Shown: in pieces, positions 16,084 to 23,857 of the stretch | How the letters are laid out: each line of letters begins with the position of its first letter | How positions within the stretch are numbered: the first letter of the stretch is position 1 | Assembly (NCBI GenBank): GCA_020634795.1 | Contig: JACKAZ010000001.1 | Location: 310,001-374,000 of the forward strand | DNA from: Ardenticatenales bacterium | GTDB taxonomy: Bacteria > Chloroflexota > Anaerolineae > Ardenticatenales > Ardenticatenaceae | Direction: 5' to 3' | Length of the DNA stretch: 64,000 nucleotides | Notes under the pieces: model-generated | Databases searched by the model: none | Told to the model about the DNA's origin: nothing | Seen by the model: only the letters and a program-made list of their open reading frames with translations | Program-made: the position numbers and the translations under genes

Positions 16084-17937
16084 CTACAACATCTCTTTTA
16101 TCCGTTCGGCAACGGTGCGCGTCATCCCCGGCACAGCGGCCAGCTCTTCAACGGAGGCGTGGCGGATGCGGTCGAGTGACCCAAAGACCTTCAGCAGCCG
16201 CGTCCGGCGGGCCGGGCCAACCCCCGGAATCTCGTCTAAGCTGCTGGAAAGGCCGCGTTTGCTGCGCAACTTGCGATGGTAGCTGACGGCGAAGCGGTGC
16301 GCTTCGTCACGGGCGCGTTGCAACAACGAGAGGCCCGGACTGCCCCGTTCCAACAGGATGGGGTTCCTGACGCCGGGCTGGAAAATCTCTTCTTCCCGCT
16401 TGGCCAAGCCGATGACGGGCAGCACATCTTCCAGCCCCATCTGCTGAATCACCTCCCACGCGCCATTGAGCTGCCCCTTGCCGCCGTCGATCACCATCAG
16501 GTCGGGCAGACGGCCCCACTTATTGCCCGGCTCGTGCTGGTGATCCTGCCAGTTGAGCAGCCGCCGCTCGATGACCTCTTTCATATTGCCGACGTCGTCG
16601 TTCTTGTCTTCCTTAATCTTGAAGCGGCGATAGTCGCTCTTCACCGGCACACCCTTCTCAAAGACGACCATGGAGCCAACAACGTCCGTCCCTTGCACGT
16701 GCGAGATGTCGTAGCACTCCAGCCGCATCGGCGCCTTTGCCAAGCTGAGCGCTTCTTGCAGCTCAGAAAGGGCATCGCTCTGGCGGTGGCTTTCGCCCTG
16801 CCATTGCAGCCGCAGCGCCGAGAGCGTTTCCACGGCGTTGCTCCGCGCCAACTCCACCAACTGCTTCTTGCTACCCCGCTTCGGCACTTTCAGCACCACA
16901 TCGGCTCCCCGTTTGGAACGGAGCCACTGTTCGATGATCCGTTGCTCGTCGACCGTGCTTTCCATCAGGATTTCGGGCGGCACGTTGACGGCGTCATCGT
17001 AGAACTGCTGCAGAAATTGCTGCATGATGGCCGGATCTTCTTCTTCGGCGGTGTTTTCCAGCACCACATATTCCCGTCCGATCAGCTTGCCGCCCCGGAT
17101 GTAGAAGATTTGCACGCAGGCATCGCCGTTTTCGCGGGCGAAGGCGACGACATCCTGATCGCCGCCGGTCGTCGTCATGATGTTCTGCTTTTCCGCGACC
17201 CGCTCCAGCGCGCCCAACTGGTCGCGCAAGGTCGCGGCCCGCTCGAACTGGAGCGATTCGGCGGCTTCGTCCATTTCCGTACGGATCTGATCCAACGTCT
17301 CGGCCGTTGCCTTCCCGTCCAAGAAGTCCATCAAGGTCTGGATCGACGCGCGGTATTCTTCGCGGTTTTGCGCCCCGATGCAGGGGCCGCCACAGAGTTT
17401 GATGTGGTAGTAGAGACAGGCCCGTTCGTCCTGTCCGTCGATGGTGCGGTTGCAGGTGAGGTAGGGGAACCGTTTGCGGAGGACTTCCAGTGTTTCGCGC
17501 ACGGCCCAGGCGCTGGCGAAGGGGCCGAAATATTTGCTGCCATCCCGCTGCAGTCGACGGGTGAAGAAGACTTTGGGGAAATCTTCTTGCCATGTCACCT
17601 TGATGTACGGGTACTTCTTGTCGTCTTTCAGCCGGATGTTGTAGTGGGGGCGATGGCGCTTGATCAGCTCGTTTTCCAGCAGTAGCGCTTCCAGCTCCGA
17701 ATTGGTGGTGATCCAATCGAGCTGGTCGACCTGCGCGACCATGCGCCGCGTCTTGTAGTTGTGTTGCGCCGAGCTGTGCCAATAGCTGCGGACGCGGTGT
17801 CGCAGCACCTTCGCCTTGCCGATATAGATGATCTCCCCGCTGGCGTTGCGCATCATGTAGACGCCCGGCACGGTGGGCAGTTGATCGAGTTGTTGCTGGA
17901 TTCGCTCGTTGGGGGTCGCCATGCGTGGTTCGCTCAT
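16084..17937 (-). CDS. uvrC: Excinuclease ABC subunit C (UvrC), 617 aa
   Basis: UvrC makes the two cuts around DNA lesions in nucleotide excision repair with UvrA and UvrB. The GIY-YIG domain opens the protein (GVYMMRNASGEIIYIGKAKV), followed by a UVR motif (ESLQFERAATLRDQLGAL). Then comes the RNase H-like endonuclease (ECYDISHVQGTDVVGSMVVF, VIDGGKGQLNGA, DEAHRFAVSYHRKLR) and a C-terminal tandem helix-hairpin-helix (EIPGVGPARRTRLL, VPGMTRTVAERI). The length is normal. I start at ATG 17937 (MSEPRMATP); ATG 17922 is close by, and a longer upstream frame lacks family similarity. No other repair gene is adjacent. Confidence 0.95.
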   Translation of the reverse strand: MSEPRMATPNERIQQQLDQLPTVPGVYMMRNASGEIIYIGKAKVLRHRVRSYWHSSAQHNYKTRRMVAQVDQLDWITTNSELEALLLENELIKRHRPHYNIRLKDDKKYPYIKVTWQEDFPKVFFTRRLQRDGSKYFGPFASAWAVRETLEVLRKRFPYLTCNRTIDGQDERACLYYHIKLCGGPCIGAQNREEYRASIQTLMDFLDGKATAETLDQIRTEMDEAAESLQFERAATLRDQLGALERVAEKQNIMTTTGGDQDVVAFARENGDACVQIFYIRGGKLIGREYVVLENTAEEEDPAIMQQFLQQFYDDAVNVPPEILMESTVDEQRIIEQWLRSKRGADVVLKVPKRGSKKQLVELARSNAVETLSALRLQWQGESHRQSDALSELQEALSLAKAPMRLECYDISHVQGTDVVGSMVVFEKGVPVKSDYRRFKIKEDKNDDVGNMKEVIERRLLNWQDHQHEPGNKWGRLPDLMVIDGGKGQLNGAWEVIQQMGLEDVLPVIGLAKREEEIFQPGVRNPILLERGSPGLSLLQRARDEAHRFAVSYHRKLRSKRGLSSSLDEIPGVGPARRTRLLKVFGSLDRIRHASVEELAAVPGMTRTVAERIKEML

Positions 17938-18302
17938 TTGAAACATTTGTTCTGACAACAGTATACCCAAGCGCCAGCACCGCCACAACTTTGCCCCGCT
18001 CTTTTCCCGGCAACCAACAGGGCATCCACACGGCAAGGCCGCGCGAAGGCCCTGCCCTGGCCGCGTTGGGGCCGCGCCCGGGCGCGGGAGGGACGCGGAT
18101 TGGCCGTGTGTCGCCGCCTGTGCCGTCGCGTCTTATACCAAATCGGATGGTTGATTGTGCAACGTCGATCAATGGTAACAGCCAAGAAGGGGCCTACGCA
18201 GGCAGGCCCCTTGGCCGACAGGCCCTCCAGCGGGGATTTTAATCCCCCGCCCCACGGTTACACCGTCAATTCCACATCCACAATTGTCTAGGAGAATTGG
18301 TC
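17938..18302. other. Intergenic region between uvrC and the carboxylase gene
   Basis: 365 bases that contain the terminator-like hairpin at 18187-18212 and presumably the uvrC promoter. The open frames crossing it are shadows of uvrC and have no recognisable product. Confidence 0.5.
18187..18212 (-). terminator. Terminator-like hairpin after the carboxylase gene
   Basis: AAGGGGCCT (18187-18195) and AGGCCCCTT (18204-18212) are exact complements around an 8-base loop; GCC/GGC outside can extend the stem. It is about 90 bases past the stop of the carboxyltransferase gene on the minus strand. There is no T-run. Confidence 0.5.
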
Positions 18303-19913
18303 TTACATGCGGAAGATACCCCATTCCGTGTCAGGGATCGGCGCGTTGAAGGTGGCACTCAGCGCCAAGCCCAGCACGCGGCGGGTCTCTGCGGGGTCCA
18401 AGATCCCATCATCCCAGAGGCGCGCCGTCGAATAGTACGGGCTGCCCTCGGCTTCATACTTAGCCAAGATCGGCGCCTTGAACGCATCCTGCTCTTCCGC
18501 CGTCATCAAGGGCTGTCCCCGCCGCGCCCGTTGATCCTGCTTCACGGTCAGCAGCACGTTGGCCGCTTGCTCGCCCCCCATCACCGAGATGCGGGCGTTG
18601 GGCCACATCCACAAGAAGCGCGGCCCGTAACCCCGCCCGGCCATGCCATAGTTGCCCGCGCCGAACGAACCGCCGATGATAAGCGTCAGCTTCGGCACCT
18701 GCGTGTTGGCGACAGCGCTGACCAGCTTGGCACCATCTTTGGCGATGCCGCCCGCCTCGTATTCCCGCCCCACCATAAAGCCGGTGATATTCTGTAGGAA
18801 GAGGAGCGGGATCTTTCGTTTGCTGCACAGTTCGATGAAATGCGTCCCCTTCAGCGCCGACTCGCTAAAAAGGATGCCGTTGTTGGCGATGATGCCGACG
18901 GGGTAGCCGTAGAGCCGCGCCCAACCCGTGACGAGGGTTGTGCCGTAGTTGCGCTTGAATTCGTGGAAGCGGGAGCCATCGACCAGCCGTGCGATGATCT
19001 CGCGGACATCGTAGCTCTGCTTGAAGGTCGTCGGGATCACGCCGTAAAGCGACTCGGTGGGGTACAGTGGCTCTTCGGGCGGGGCCAGCCGCTGCTCGAT
19101 CGGTTTGCGCCGATTGAGGCCGCTGACGATGTCGCGGACGATCTCCAGCGCATGTTCATCGTTCATGGCGTAGTAATCCGCGACGCCCGAGGTCCGCGTA
19201 TGGACCTCGGCCCCGCCCAGATCCTGCGCCGACACCTCTTCGCCCGTCGCCGCCTTCACCAGCGGCGGACCGCCCAAAAATATGTGGCCCGTCTCCTTCA
19301 CGATGACCGTTTCGTCGCTCATCGCGGGTACATAGGCCCCACCTGCGGTCGAGCTGCCCATTACCGCCGAGATTTGTGGGATGCCCATCGCGCTCATGCG
19401 TGCCTGGTTGTAGAAGATGCGGCCAAAGTCGTCGGCATCGGGGAAGACCTCGTCCTGCATCGGCAGAAAAGCGCCGCCCGAATCGACCAAGTAGATGCAG
19501 GGCAAATGGTTCTCCTGCGCGATTTGCTGCGCCCGGAGGTGCTTCTTCACGGTCAGCGGGTAGTAGGAGCCGCCTTTCACCGTCGCATCGTTGGCCACGA
19601 TCAGGCACTCCTGACCCGCCACCGAGCCGATGCCCGTCACGATGCCCGCCGCCGGCACGTCGTCCTCGTAGAGCTCGTGGGCGGCCAGTGGCGAAAGCTC
19701 CAAGAAGGGCGAACTGGGGTCGAGCAGGCGGTCGATCCGTGGGCGCACCGTCATCTTACCCTGTTCGGCTTGACGCTGATGGTACTTCGCCTCGCCGCCC
19801 TGCTGGGCCGTGGCCACCCGCGTCGCCAGTTCAGCGGCCAGCGCTTGGTTATGCGCCACGTTGGCTTGGTAGCGCTCGTCTCGTGGATTCAGTTGGCTTT
19901 CGAGGAGTTCCAT
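18303..19913 (-). CDS. mccB: Methylcrotonoyl-CoA carboxylase beta (carboxyltransferase) subunit, 536 aa
   Basis: A biotin-dependent acyl-CoA carboxyltransferase. Family blocks: ERIxxLLDP-like RPRIDRLLDPSSPFLEL, GIGSVAGQECLIVANDATVKG (G-rich CoA site; shown here in part), QDEVFPDADDFGRIFYNQA, ISAVMGSSTAGGAYVPAM, and the C-terminal ITGFMVGREYEAGGIAKDGA, GGSFGAGNYGMAGR and FLWMWPNARISVMGGEQA. The length of about 535 aa and QARMSAMGIPQ point to methylcrotonoyl-CoA carboxylase rather than propionyl-CoA carboxylase, so a role in leucine breakdown is likely. The biotin-carboxylase/BCCP alpha subunit and the other leucine genes are not in this window. A related specificity such as geranyl-CoA cannot be excluded. 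Confidence 0.87.
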   Translation of the reverse strand: MELLESQLNPRDERYQANVAHNQALAAELATRVATAQQGGEAKYHQRQAEQGKMTVRPRIDRLLDPSSPFLELSPLAAHELYEDDVPAAGIVTGIGSVAGQECLIVANDATVKGGSYYPLTVKKHLRAQQIAQENHLPCIYLVDSGGAFLPMQDEVFPDADDFGRIFYNQARMSAMGIPQISAVMGSSTAGGAYVPAMSDETVIVKETGHIFLGGPPLVKAATGEEVSAQDLGGAEVHTRTSGVADYYAMNDEHALEIVRDIVSGLNRRKPIEQRLAPPEEPLYPTESLYGVIPTTFKQSYDVREIIARLVDGSRFHEFKRNYGTTLVTGWARLYGYPVGIIANNGILFSESALKGTHFIELCSKRKIPLLFLQNITGFMVGREYEAGGIAKDGAKLVSAVANTQVPKLTLIIGGSFGAGNYGMAGRGYGPRFLWMWPNARISVMGGEQAANVLLTVKQDQRARRGQPLMTAEEQDAFKAPILAKYEAEGSPYYSTARLWDDGILDPAETRRVLGLALSATFNAPIPDTEWGIFRM

Positions 19914-20218
19914 GGCGGCTTGTTACCTGATAGTTGTTGGGATCGGAGTGGGGGATCAGTCGGGCCGTGGGGTGTGTTGCGTGTTTTGCTTGGTCAGTGG
20001 AGGGGGTTCTTTCTATCATCCGCTTGTTGTCATACGATTTGACCATCGGGCATAGGCCAACATCTTGCAATAAAGCGGCGATGAAATCCAATTCACGATT
20101 CACGCTTCTCGGAGCCAGAGCGACGGCATCAGCAAACATCCCCAAGCGCAACGTGCCCCACACCCCCGCATTATCCATTCTCCATGGCCCCGACGCAGGC
20201 CGCCCTTACCGACGGCCC
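19914..20218. other. Intergenic region, no gene seen
   Basis: 305 bases between the carboxyltransferase start and the PP2C stop. A minus-strand open frame (19849-20178) overlaps the start of the carboxylase gene and has no family resemblance. A short AT-richer stretch near 20000-20040 may hold the carboxylase promoter, but I see no convincing boxes. Confidence 0.4.
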
Positions 20219-21157
20219 TTACTCAGAGACATCCCCCACCTCGACCACCACCACCGTCATGTCATCTTGGGTGGCGCGCATGTTGAAAGGCGCGAAGGGG
20301 TTGTTGGGGTCGGGGAAGCGGGCCAGTTGGCTCCGCTGCTTGGCCAGCGCCAGCACGGTTTCAGCGGGGCGGTCCGGTTGGGAGACGAGGTTTTGGATCT
20401 CAGTAACGCTTAGGTTGGCGTACGCCCCATCGCTCAACAGGGCGATGCGGTCGCCCGCGGCGAGCTTGATCGGCGACCAGCCGGTCTCGCTGGCCTCTGG
20501 GGCCACGCCCAGCGCCCCGAAGATATTCTTATCGAAGAAGTAGCGCATCACCCGTTGGTCGCGGACGGTGGTCAGGTTGACGCCATCGAAATGGTCGATC
20601 GCCTCGCTGATGGCGTGGGCCTCGTCGGGTCGCAGCACCCCGTTCAGCCGATCCCACATCAGCCGATCCTGATCTTCGGTCACTTGCAGCAGCCCCAGCT
20701 CAGCTTTATACACGTAACCGTGGGTATCGCCGTGTTGGGCCATCAATGCCCGTGCGCCGCCTTCCACCGCCACCGCCACGGTCATCGCCACGCCCACGCT
20801 GATCTCGCTCGCCGCTTGATTGCCACGGTTCTCCGCCACGGGAATCACGCCGCTCCAATTCAACGTCTCCCAAATGCGCCGATTGACCGCCTCGATCACC
20901 ATGCGGAGCTGTTGCTTCGCCGCCTCCAACGTCGCATCGTTGCGCCACTCGTCCAGCATCTCGCGCAGCACGGTGGTGGCCAGTTGGGCTGCGTGCTCCC
21001 CCCCGACCTCGCCATCCGCACTCTGCCGACGGTAGCCCCCCATGCCGTCGATCACCGCAGCGGCTTGACCGCTGGCTGCGATCCACCAGCTATCTTCATT
21101 GCGGTCGGGGTGGGTGGGGCTGGGCGCGGTCGCGTGCCAGTGGGTCGTCCAGTTCAA
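20219..21157 (-). CDS. PP2C-type Ser/Thr protein phosphatase, 312 aa
   Basis: The metal-binding motifs of PP2C are present: HPDRNEDSWW near residue 18, AAVIDGMGGY near 34-43, GDTHGYVY near 143, LLSDGAYANL near 243, and QDDMTVVVVEV at the end. It removes phosphate from Ser/Thr residues with Mn or Mg. The only start after an in-frame stop is TTG 21157, so an unusual start is likely. It faces, across a repeat-rich 584-bp gap, an FHA-domain gene on the plus strand. Together they suggest phospho-dependent signalling, though no Ser/Thr kinase is in the window. It is cytosolic, with no membrane segment. Confidence 0.9.
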   Translation of the reverse strand: MNWTTHWHATAPSPTHPDRNEDSWWIAASGQAAAVIDGMGGYRRQSADGEVGGEHAAQLATTVLREMLDEWRNDATLEAAKQQLRMVIEAVNRRIWETLNWSGVIPVAENRGNQAASEISVGVAMTVAVAVEGGARALMAQHGDTHGYVYKAELGLLQVTEDQDRLMWDRLNGVLRPDEAHAISEAIDHFDGVNLTTVRDQRVMRYFFDKNIFGALGVAPEASETGWSPIKLAAGDRIALLSDGAYANLSVTEIQNLVSQPDRPAETVLALAKQRSQLARFPDPNNPFAPFNMRATQDDMTVVVVEVGDVSE

Positions 21158-21253
21158 GGGAAATGCTTTCGGGGGCGAGTTTGGTGAGTTTTATGAGTTT
21201 TATGAGTTCAGGAGTTCAGGAGTTGGTGGATTGTTCAGTGTTGGAGTTATCTT

Positions 21254-21295
21254 GTGCATGGTGCATGGTGCATGGTGCATGGTGCATGGTGCATG
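21254..21295. repeat. Six perfect GTGCATG heptamer repeats
   Basis: Six uninterrupted copies of the 7-bp unit GTGCATG. Three copies of the complementary unit (CATGCAC) lie at 21550-21570, so the two arrays could pair across about 250 bases. Confidence 0.9.
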
Positions 21296-21560
21296 GGCGC
21301 ATTGTTTTAGCGCTTCTACGTTCGCAGCCTTTCTTGCTTGCCCTCAGCGAAGTCCAAGTGAGCAGAGCCGTCCGCGCAGTGGTGCGAAGAACGCGCGTTA
21401 GCTGCTCTGCGTTGTCGTTCAAATTGACGCTTTCGCAATCCCGATTATGCTCACAGGAGAACCCGTTGCATGACTGATCGTAGCGATCGGTTCCGCTTGA
21501 AAACGGCTGGAAGTGAGACGTATCACGATTCCCGACCACATCTACAGCCCATGCACCATG

Positions 21561-21700
21561 CACCATGCACCAAACGACATGGCGATAGATCATACAACAT
21601 CCCAACCTCGCCAACCAACGCCCAAACACGCACCATGCACCAAACGACATGGCGATAGATCATACAACATCCCAACCTCGCCAACCAACGCCCAAACACG
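21561..21700. repeat. Perfect 70-bp tandem duplication
   Basis: Bases 21561-21630 are repeated exactly at 21631-21700. Each copy begins CACCATGCACCAAACGACAT and ends CCAACGCCCAAACACG. The copies lie directly upstream (about 40-180 bp) of the FHA-domain gene start. Zero divergence implies a recent duplication or assembly duplication. Confidence 0.92.
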
Positions 21701-21741
21701 CAACACCGTAAGGATACAGCAAAGCCGATGGGGGGCCAACA

Positions 21742-22401
21742 ATGACGACCGATGGCGACGTGACGACCCACTGTCCCACCTGTGGCGCGGCAAATCAGCG
21801 CGTCGGGAAGTTCTGCGACCAATGTGGCAGCAAGGTGGAGGCAGCGCCCGACGCGGTGACGGCGACGATATCCGATGGCAACACGCCGCCCGACGGTGCG
21901 GTCAGCAACGAGCCCGCATCGCAAGATCCCGCGCCCAGCGCTGAGGCGGGCCATGCGCGGCTCCGCTTCGTCCGTTTGCTGAACGGAACGTTCAAGGCCG
22001 AGCATGCCTTCGATGTGCCAGTCGGCGCTACGCTCTTGGTGGGCCGTACCGATCCGACCAGCGGCATCTTTCCCGATGTGGATGTGACGATGTGGGCGCA
22101 ACGGGTGCCGACCTCGCAGGGCGATCTTTACACCATTCACCGCAAACAATGTCTGATCCGGCGCGACGACGAGGCGCGGCTGTGGATTATCGATGCCGAG
22201 GGCTACGAAGGGGACACGCTGGTCGCGCCGGTGGGAACCAACCAGTTTCAGACGATTCCCAGCTTGTCCGACGAGCGCGCCCAAGCCGACGACGGGAGTC
22301 GCGCCTTGGTGGTGGGCGACCGCATCTTGATGGGCCAGGGCGCGGGAATGCTGATCTTCCAACTCGTTTCATTGGACGAAGGGGCAACGACCGATGAGTG
22401 A
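21742..22401 (+). CDS. Zinc-ribbon plus FHA domain protein, 219 aa
   Basis: Residues 11-28 form a zinc ribbon (CPTC...CDQC). A low-complexity Ala/Pro/Glu/Asp linker runs to about residue 70. Residues about 95-190 look like an FHA domain: TLLVGRTDPTSG, then IHRKQCLI and LWIIDAEGYEGDTLVAP, matching the G-R, S/K-R-x-H and N/G-G-T layout loosely. FHA domains bind phosphothreonine peptides. A GGGGGG stretch 6 bases before ATG 21742 may serve as ribosome site. It overlaps the next gene by 8 bases. With the neighbouring PP2C phosphatase it suggests a phospho-signalling module. The key FHA Arg/Ser residues differ from canonical ones, so binding is uncertain. Confidence 0.78.
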   Translation: MTTDGDVTTHCPTCGAANQRVGKFCDQCGSKVEAAPDAVTATISDGNTPPDGAVSNEPASQDPAPSAEAGHARLRFVRLLNGTFKAEHAFDVPVGATLLVGRTDPTSGIFPDVDVTMWAQRVPTSQGDLYTIHRKQCLIRRDDEARLWIIDAEGYEGDTLVAPVGTNQFQTIPSLSDERAQADDGSRALVVGDRILMGQGAGMLIFQLVSLDEGATTDE

Positions 22402-23179
22402 TCTGCGCCGTGACCTCTTCAAGAATGCCACCCGCAACCAGATTGAGCGCCACGGCGTCTGGGTCAGCGCCCTGCTCGTGGGGGGGGCCGCTGCCCTCAC
22501 CGCGTTGACGGCCCCGTGGCTGGCACCGCTCTGGCTGGGTGGGGCGGTGGCCAGCGGCGCGGGGCTGAGCCTTGCAGGGGCGCGGCGCTCGCTGCGCAAT
22601 AACGATGAGGTGGCGCGGCTCGTCGCTCAGACGGTGGGCCGCGCCTACCTTCCGAACGCCGTGTCGCCCGAACTGCGTCCCTACGTGGACCAAGCGGCCA
22701 GTTCCGCCGTCGAAATCATCACCCGTGCCGAGCAGCGGCGCGGCGAACCGATCTACCGCTCGTTGCAAGAGGTGGTCGACACGGTCGGCCTGCTGCTGCA
22801 AAAGATCAACCAGATGAGCGAACGGGTCGCGGCGACCGAGACACTTTTCGCCAGCATCCAGCGCCAATCGAAGCAGTTGCCCGGCGGGCGGCTGGCCAAT
22901 GCCGAGGCGCAGGCGCTCTACGAGCGGACCCTCTTCAACCTGCAAAAGAATATCGACAGCGCCCGTCAGCAGGTGGTCGATGCGGTCGCGGCCATGCAGC
23001 AGATCAGCCTACAAACGCTGATGTTGGAAGCACAGGACGCGGCGCTCTTCGACGGTGGGCCGAGCAGTGCGCTCCAGCTCGCCACCGAGCAAGCCACTCT
23101 GCTCCAGACCCGCATCGACGCGATGGACGAGATGGCTTTCCTGACAGAGAGCGAAACGTCGCGGCTGTTGAGTGGATAA
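22394..23179 (+). CDS. Membrane-anchored coiled-coil protein, 261 aa, unknown function
   Basis: Two hydrophobic helices near the N-terminus (about residues 24-40 and 45-60) form a hairpin anchor, followed by a long alpha-helical, probably coiled-coil, cytosolic part (about 65-255) rich in Ala, Gln, Glu and Leu. I recognise no family. The start overlaps the end of the FHA gene by 8 bases, so the two are co-translated; it may anchor or receive signals from the FHA protein. An AACGCAG heptamer array begins within its last codons (23177), so the repeat forms the stop region. Confidence 0.7.
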   Translation: MSDLRRDLFKNATRNQIERHGVWVSALLVGGAAALTALTAPWLAPLWLGGAVASGAGLSLAGARRSLRNNDEVARLVAQTVGRAYLPNAVSPELRPYVDQAASSAVEIITRAEQRRGEPIYRSLQEVVDTVGLLLQKINQMSERVAATETLFASIQRQSKQLPGGRLANAEAQALYERTLFNLQKNIDSARQQVVDAVAAMQQISLQTLMLEAQDAALFDGGPSSALQLATEQATLLQTRIDAMDEMAFLTESETSRLLSG

Positions 23180-23342
23180 CGCAGAACGGAACGGCAACGC
23201 AAAACGCAGAACGCAGAACGCAGAACGGCAACGCAAAACGCAGAACGCAGAACGCAGAACGGAACGGCAACGCAGAGCAGTTAACGCAGAACGCAGAACG
23301 AATGGAGAATGGAGAATGGAGAATGGAGAGATGGAGAGATGG
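23177..23342. repeat. Heptamer arrays AACGCAG and AATGGAG
   Basis: From 23177 to 23300 the sequence is mostly the 7-bp unit AACGCAG with interspersed GAACGGAACGGCAACGCAA variants. From 23301 to 23342 it changes to AATGGAG repeats (AATGGAGAATGGAGAATGGA). Both are 7-bp units although the sequences differ. No ORF in this stretch is credible. Confidence 0.9.
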
Positions 23343-23530
23343 CTAGTCGCGTTTCACCGCTCTGCCGCTGTGACCGCGTGATACTTCCTCCTTGTGCCCC
23401 AAGACCCCTGTACTAAACCGAACTCCAACACTCCAGCACTCCAATACTCCAAAACTCATCAAACTCATCAAACTCATCAAACTCATTCAACTCATTAAAC
23501 TCTCAAAACTCACAAAACTCCTCAAACTCC
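23180..23530. other. Intergenic region made almost wholly of tandem repeats
   Basis: 351 bases between the coiled-coil gene and the YciI gene. Apart from a short unique stretch (about 23343-23420), it consists of 7-, 8- and 9-bp tandem arrays. No gene is supported. Confidence 0.75.
23422..23530. repeat. 8-bp ACTCCAAC and 9-bp AACTCATCA tandem arrays abutting the yciI-like start
   Basis: ACTCCAAC-like octamers (23422-23452) pass into AACTCATCA-like nonamers that degenerate towards the gene (AACTCATTC, AACTCATTA, AACTCTCAA, AACTCACAA, AACTCCTCA). The array runs to within a base or two of ATG 23531, leaving no room for a normal ribosome site. The same nonamer occurs inverted at 21185-21225 and 27087-27145. 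Confidence 0.88.
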
Positions 23531-23857
23531 ATGCCCCGCTATCTGACCAGACTCCAACCCGTTCGGCCCGCGATGTTGACGGAAGGGCCGACCGCTGCCG
23601 AAGCCGAGGCGGTGACGGCCCATTTCCACTACTTGTCGAGCCTGACCGAGCAGGGGGTGGTCTTGCTGGCGGGTCGGACGCTGAACATCGATCCGAGCAG
23701 CTTCGGGATCGTGATCTTCGATGCCCCGGACGATGAGGCGGCGCAGGCGCTGGTCGATGGAGATCCGTCGGTGCAGCAACGGGTGATGCGGGCCGAGCTA
23801 TTCCCCTACGCTGTGGCCCTGTTTCACCCCGCGCTCGGCGATGACCCGTCGTCGTAA
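23531..23857 (+). CDS. YciI-like family protein, 108 aa
   Basis: A ferredoxin-like dimeric alpha-beta fold is suggested by MPRYLTRLQPVRPAML, then EAVTAHFHYLSSLTEQGVVLLAGRT (quoted in parts: HFHYLSSLTEQG, VVLLAGRT), SFGIVIFDAP and DDEAAQALVDGDPSV...RAELFPYAVAL. The His in HFHYL and the Asp in the GDPSV loop match conserved YciI residues. The biochemical role of the family is mostly unknown. The tandem 9-bp repeat reaches the ATG, so translation may be leaderless or weak. Its 3' end overlaps the convergent membrane gene by 60 bases. Confidence 0.82.
   Translation: MPRYLTRLQPVRPAMLTEGPTAAEAEAVTAHFHYLSSLTEQGVVLLAGRTLNIDPSSFGIVIFDAPDDEAAQALVDGDPSVQQRVMRAELFPYAVALFHPALGDDPSS

Larger units (their letters stand above)
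21158..21741. other. Repeat-rich intergenic region between PP2C and FHA genes
   Basis: 584 bases with a 9-bp GAGTTTTAT array (21185-21225), six GTGCATG heptamers (21254-21295), three CATGCAC heptamers in the opposite sense (21550-21570) and a perfect 70-bp tandem duplication (21561-21700). The small open frames here are translated repeats. Promoters for the divergent PP2C and FHA genes must lie here but cannot be picked out. Confidence 0.6.

Noticed and set aside
19849..20178. Minus-strand open frame of 109 codons upstream of mccB
   Set aside because: It overlaps the mccB start and has no family resemblance or ribosome site.
21254..21700. CRISPR-like array
   Set aside because: The repeats are direct tandem copies without spacers, and no cas gene is present.
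23172..23381. Plus-strand open frame of 69 codons (RTQNAER-type repeats)
   Set aside because: It is a translation of the AACGCAG and AATGGAG heptamer arrays.
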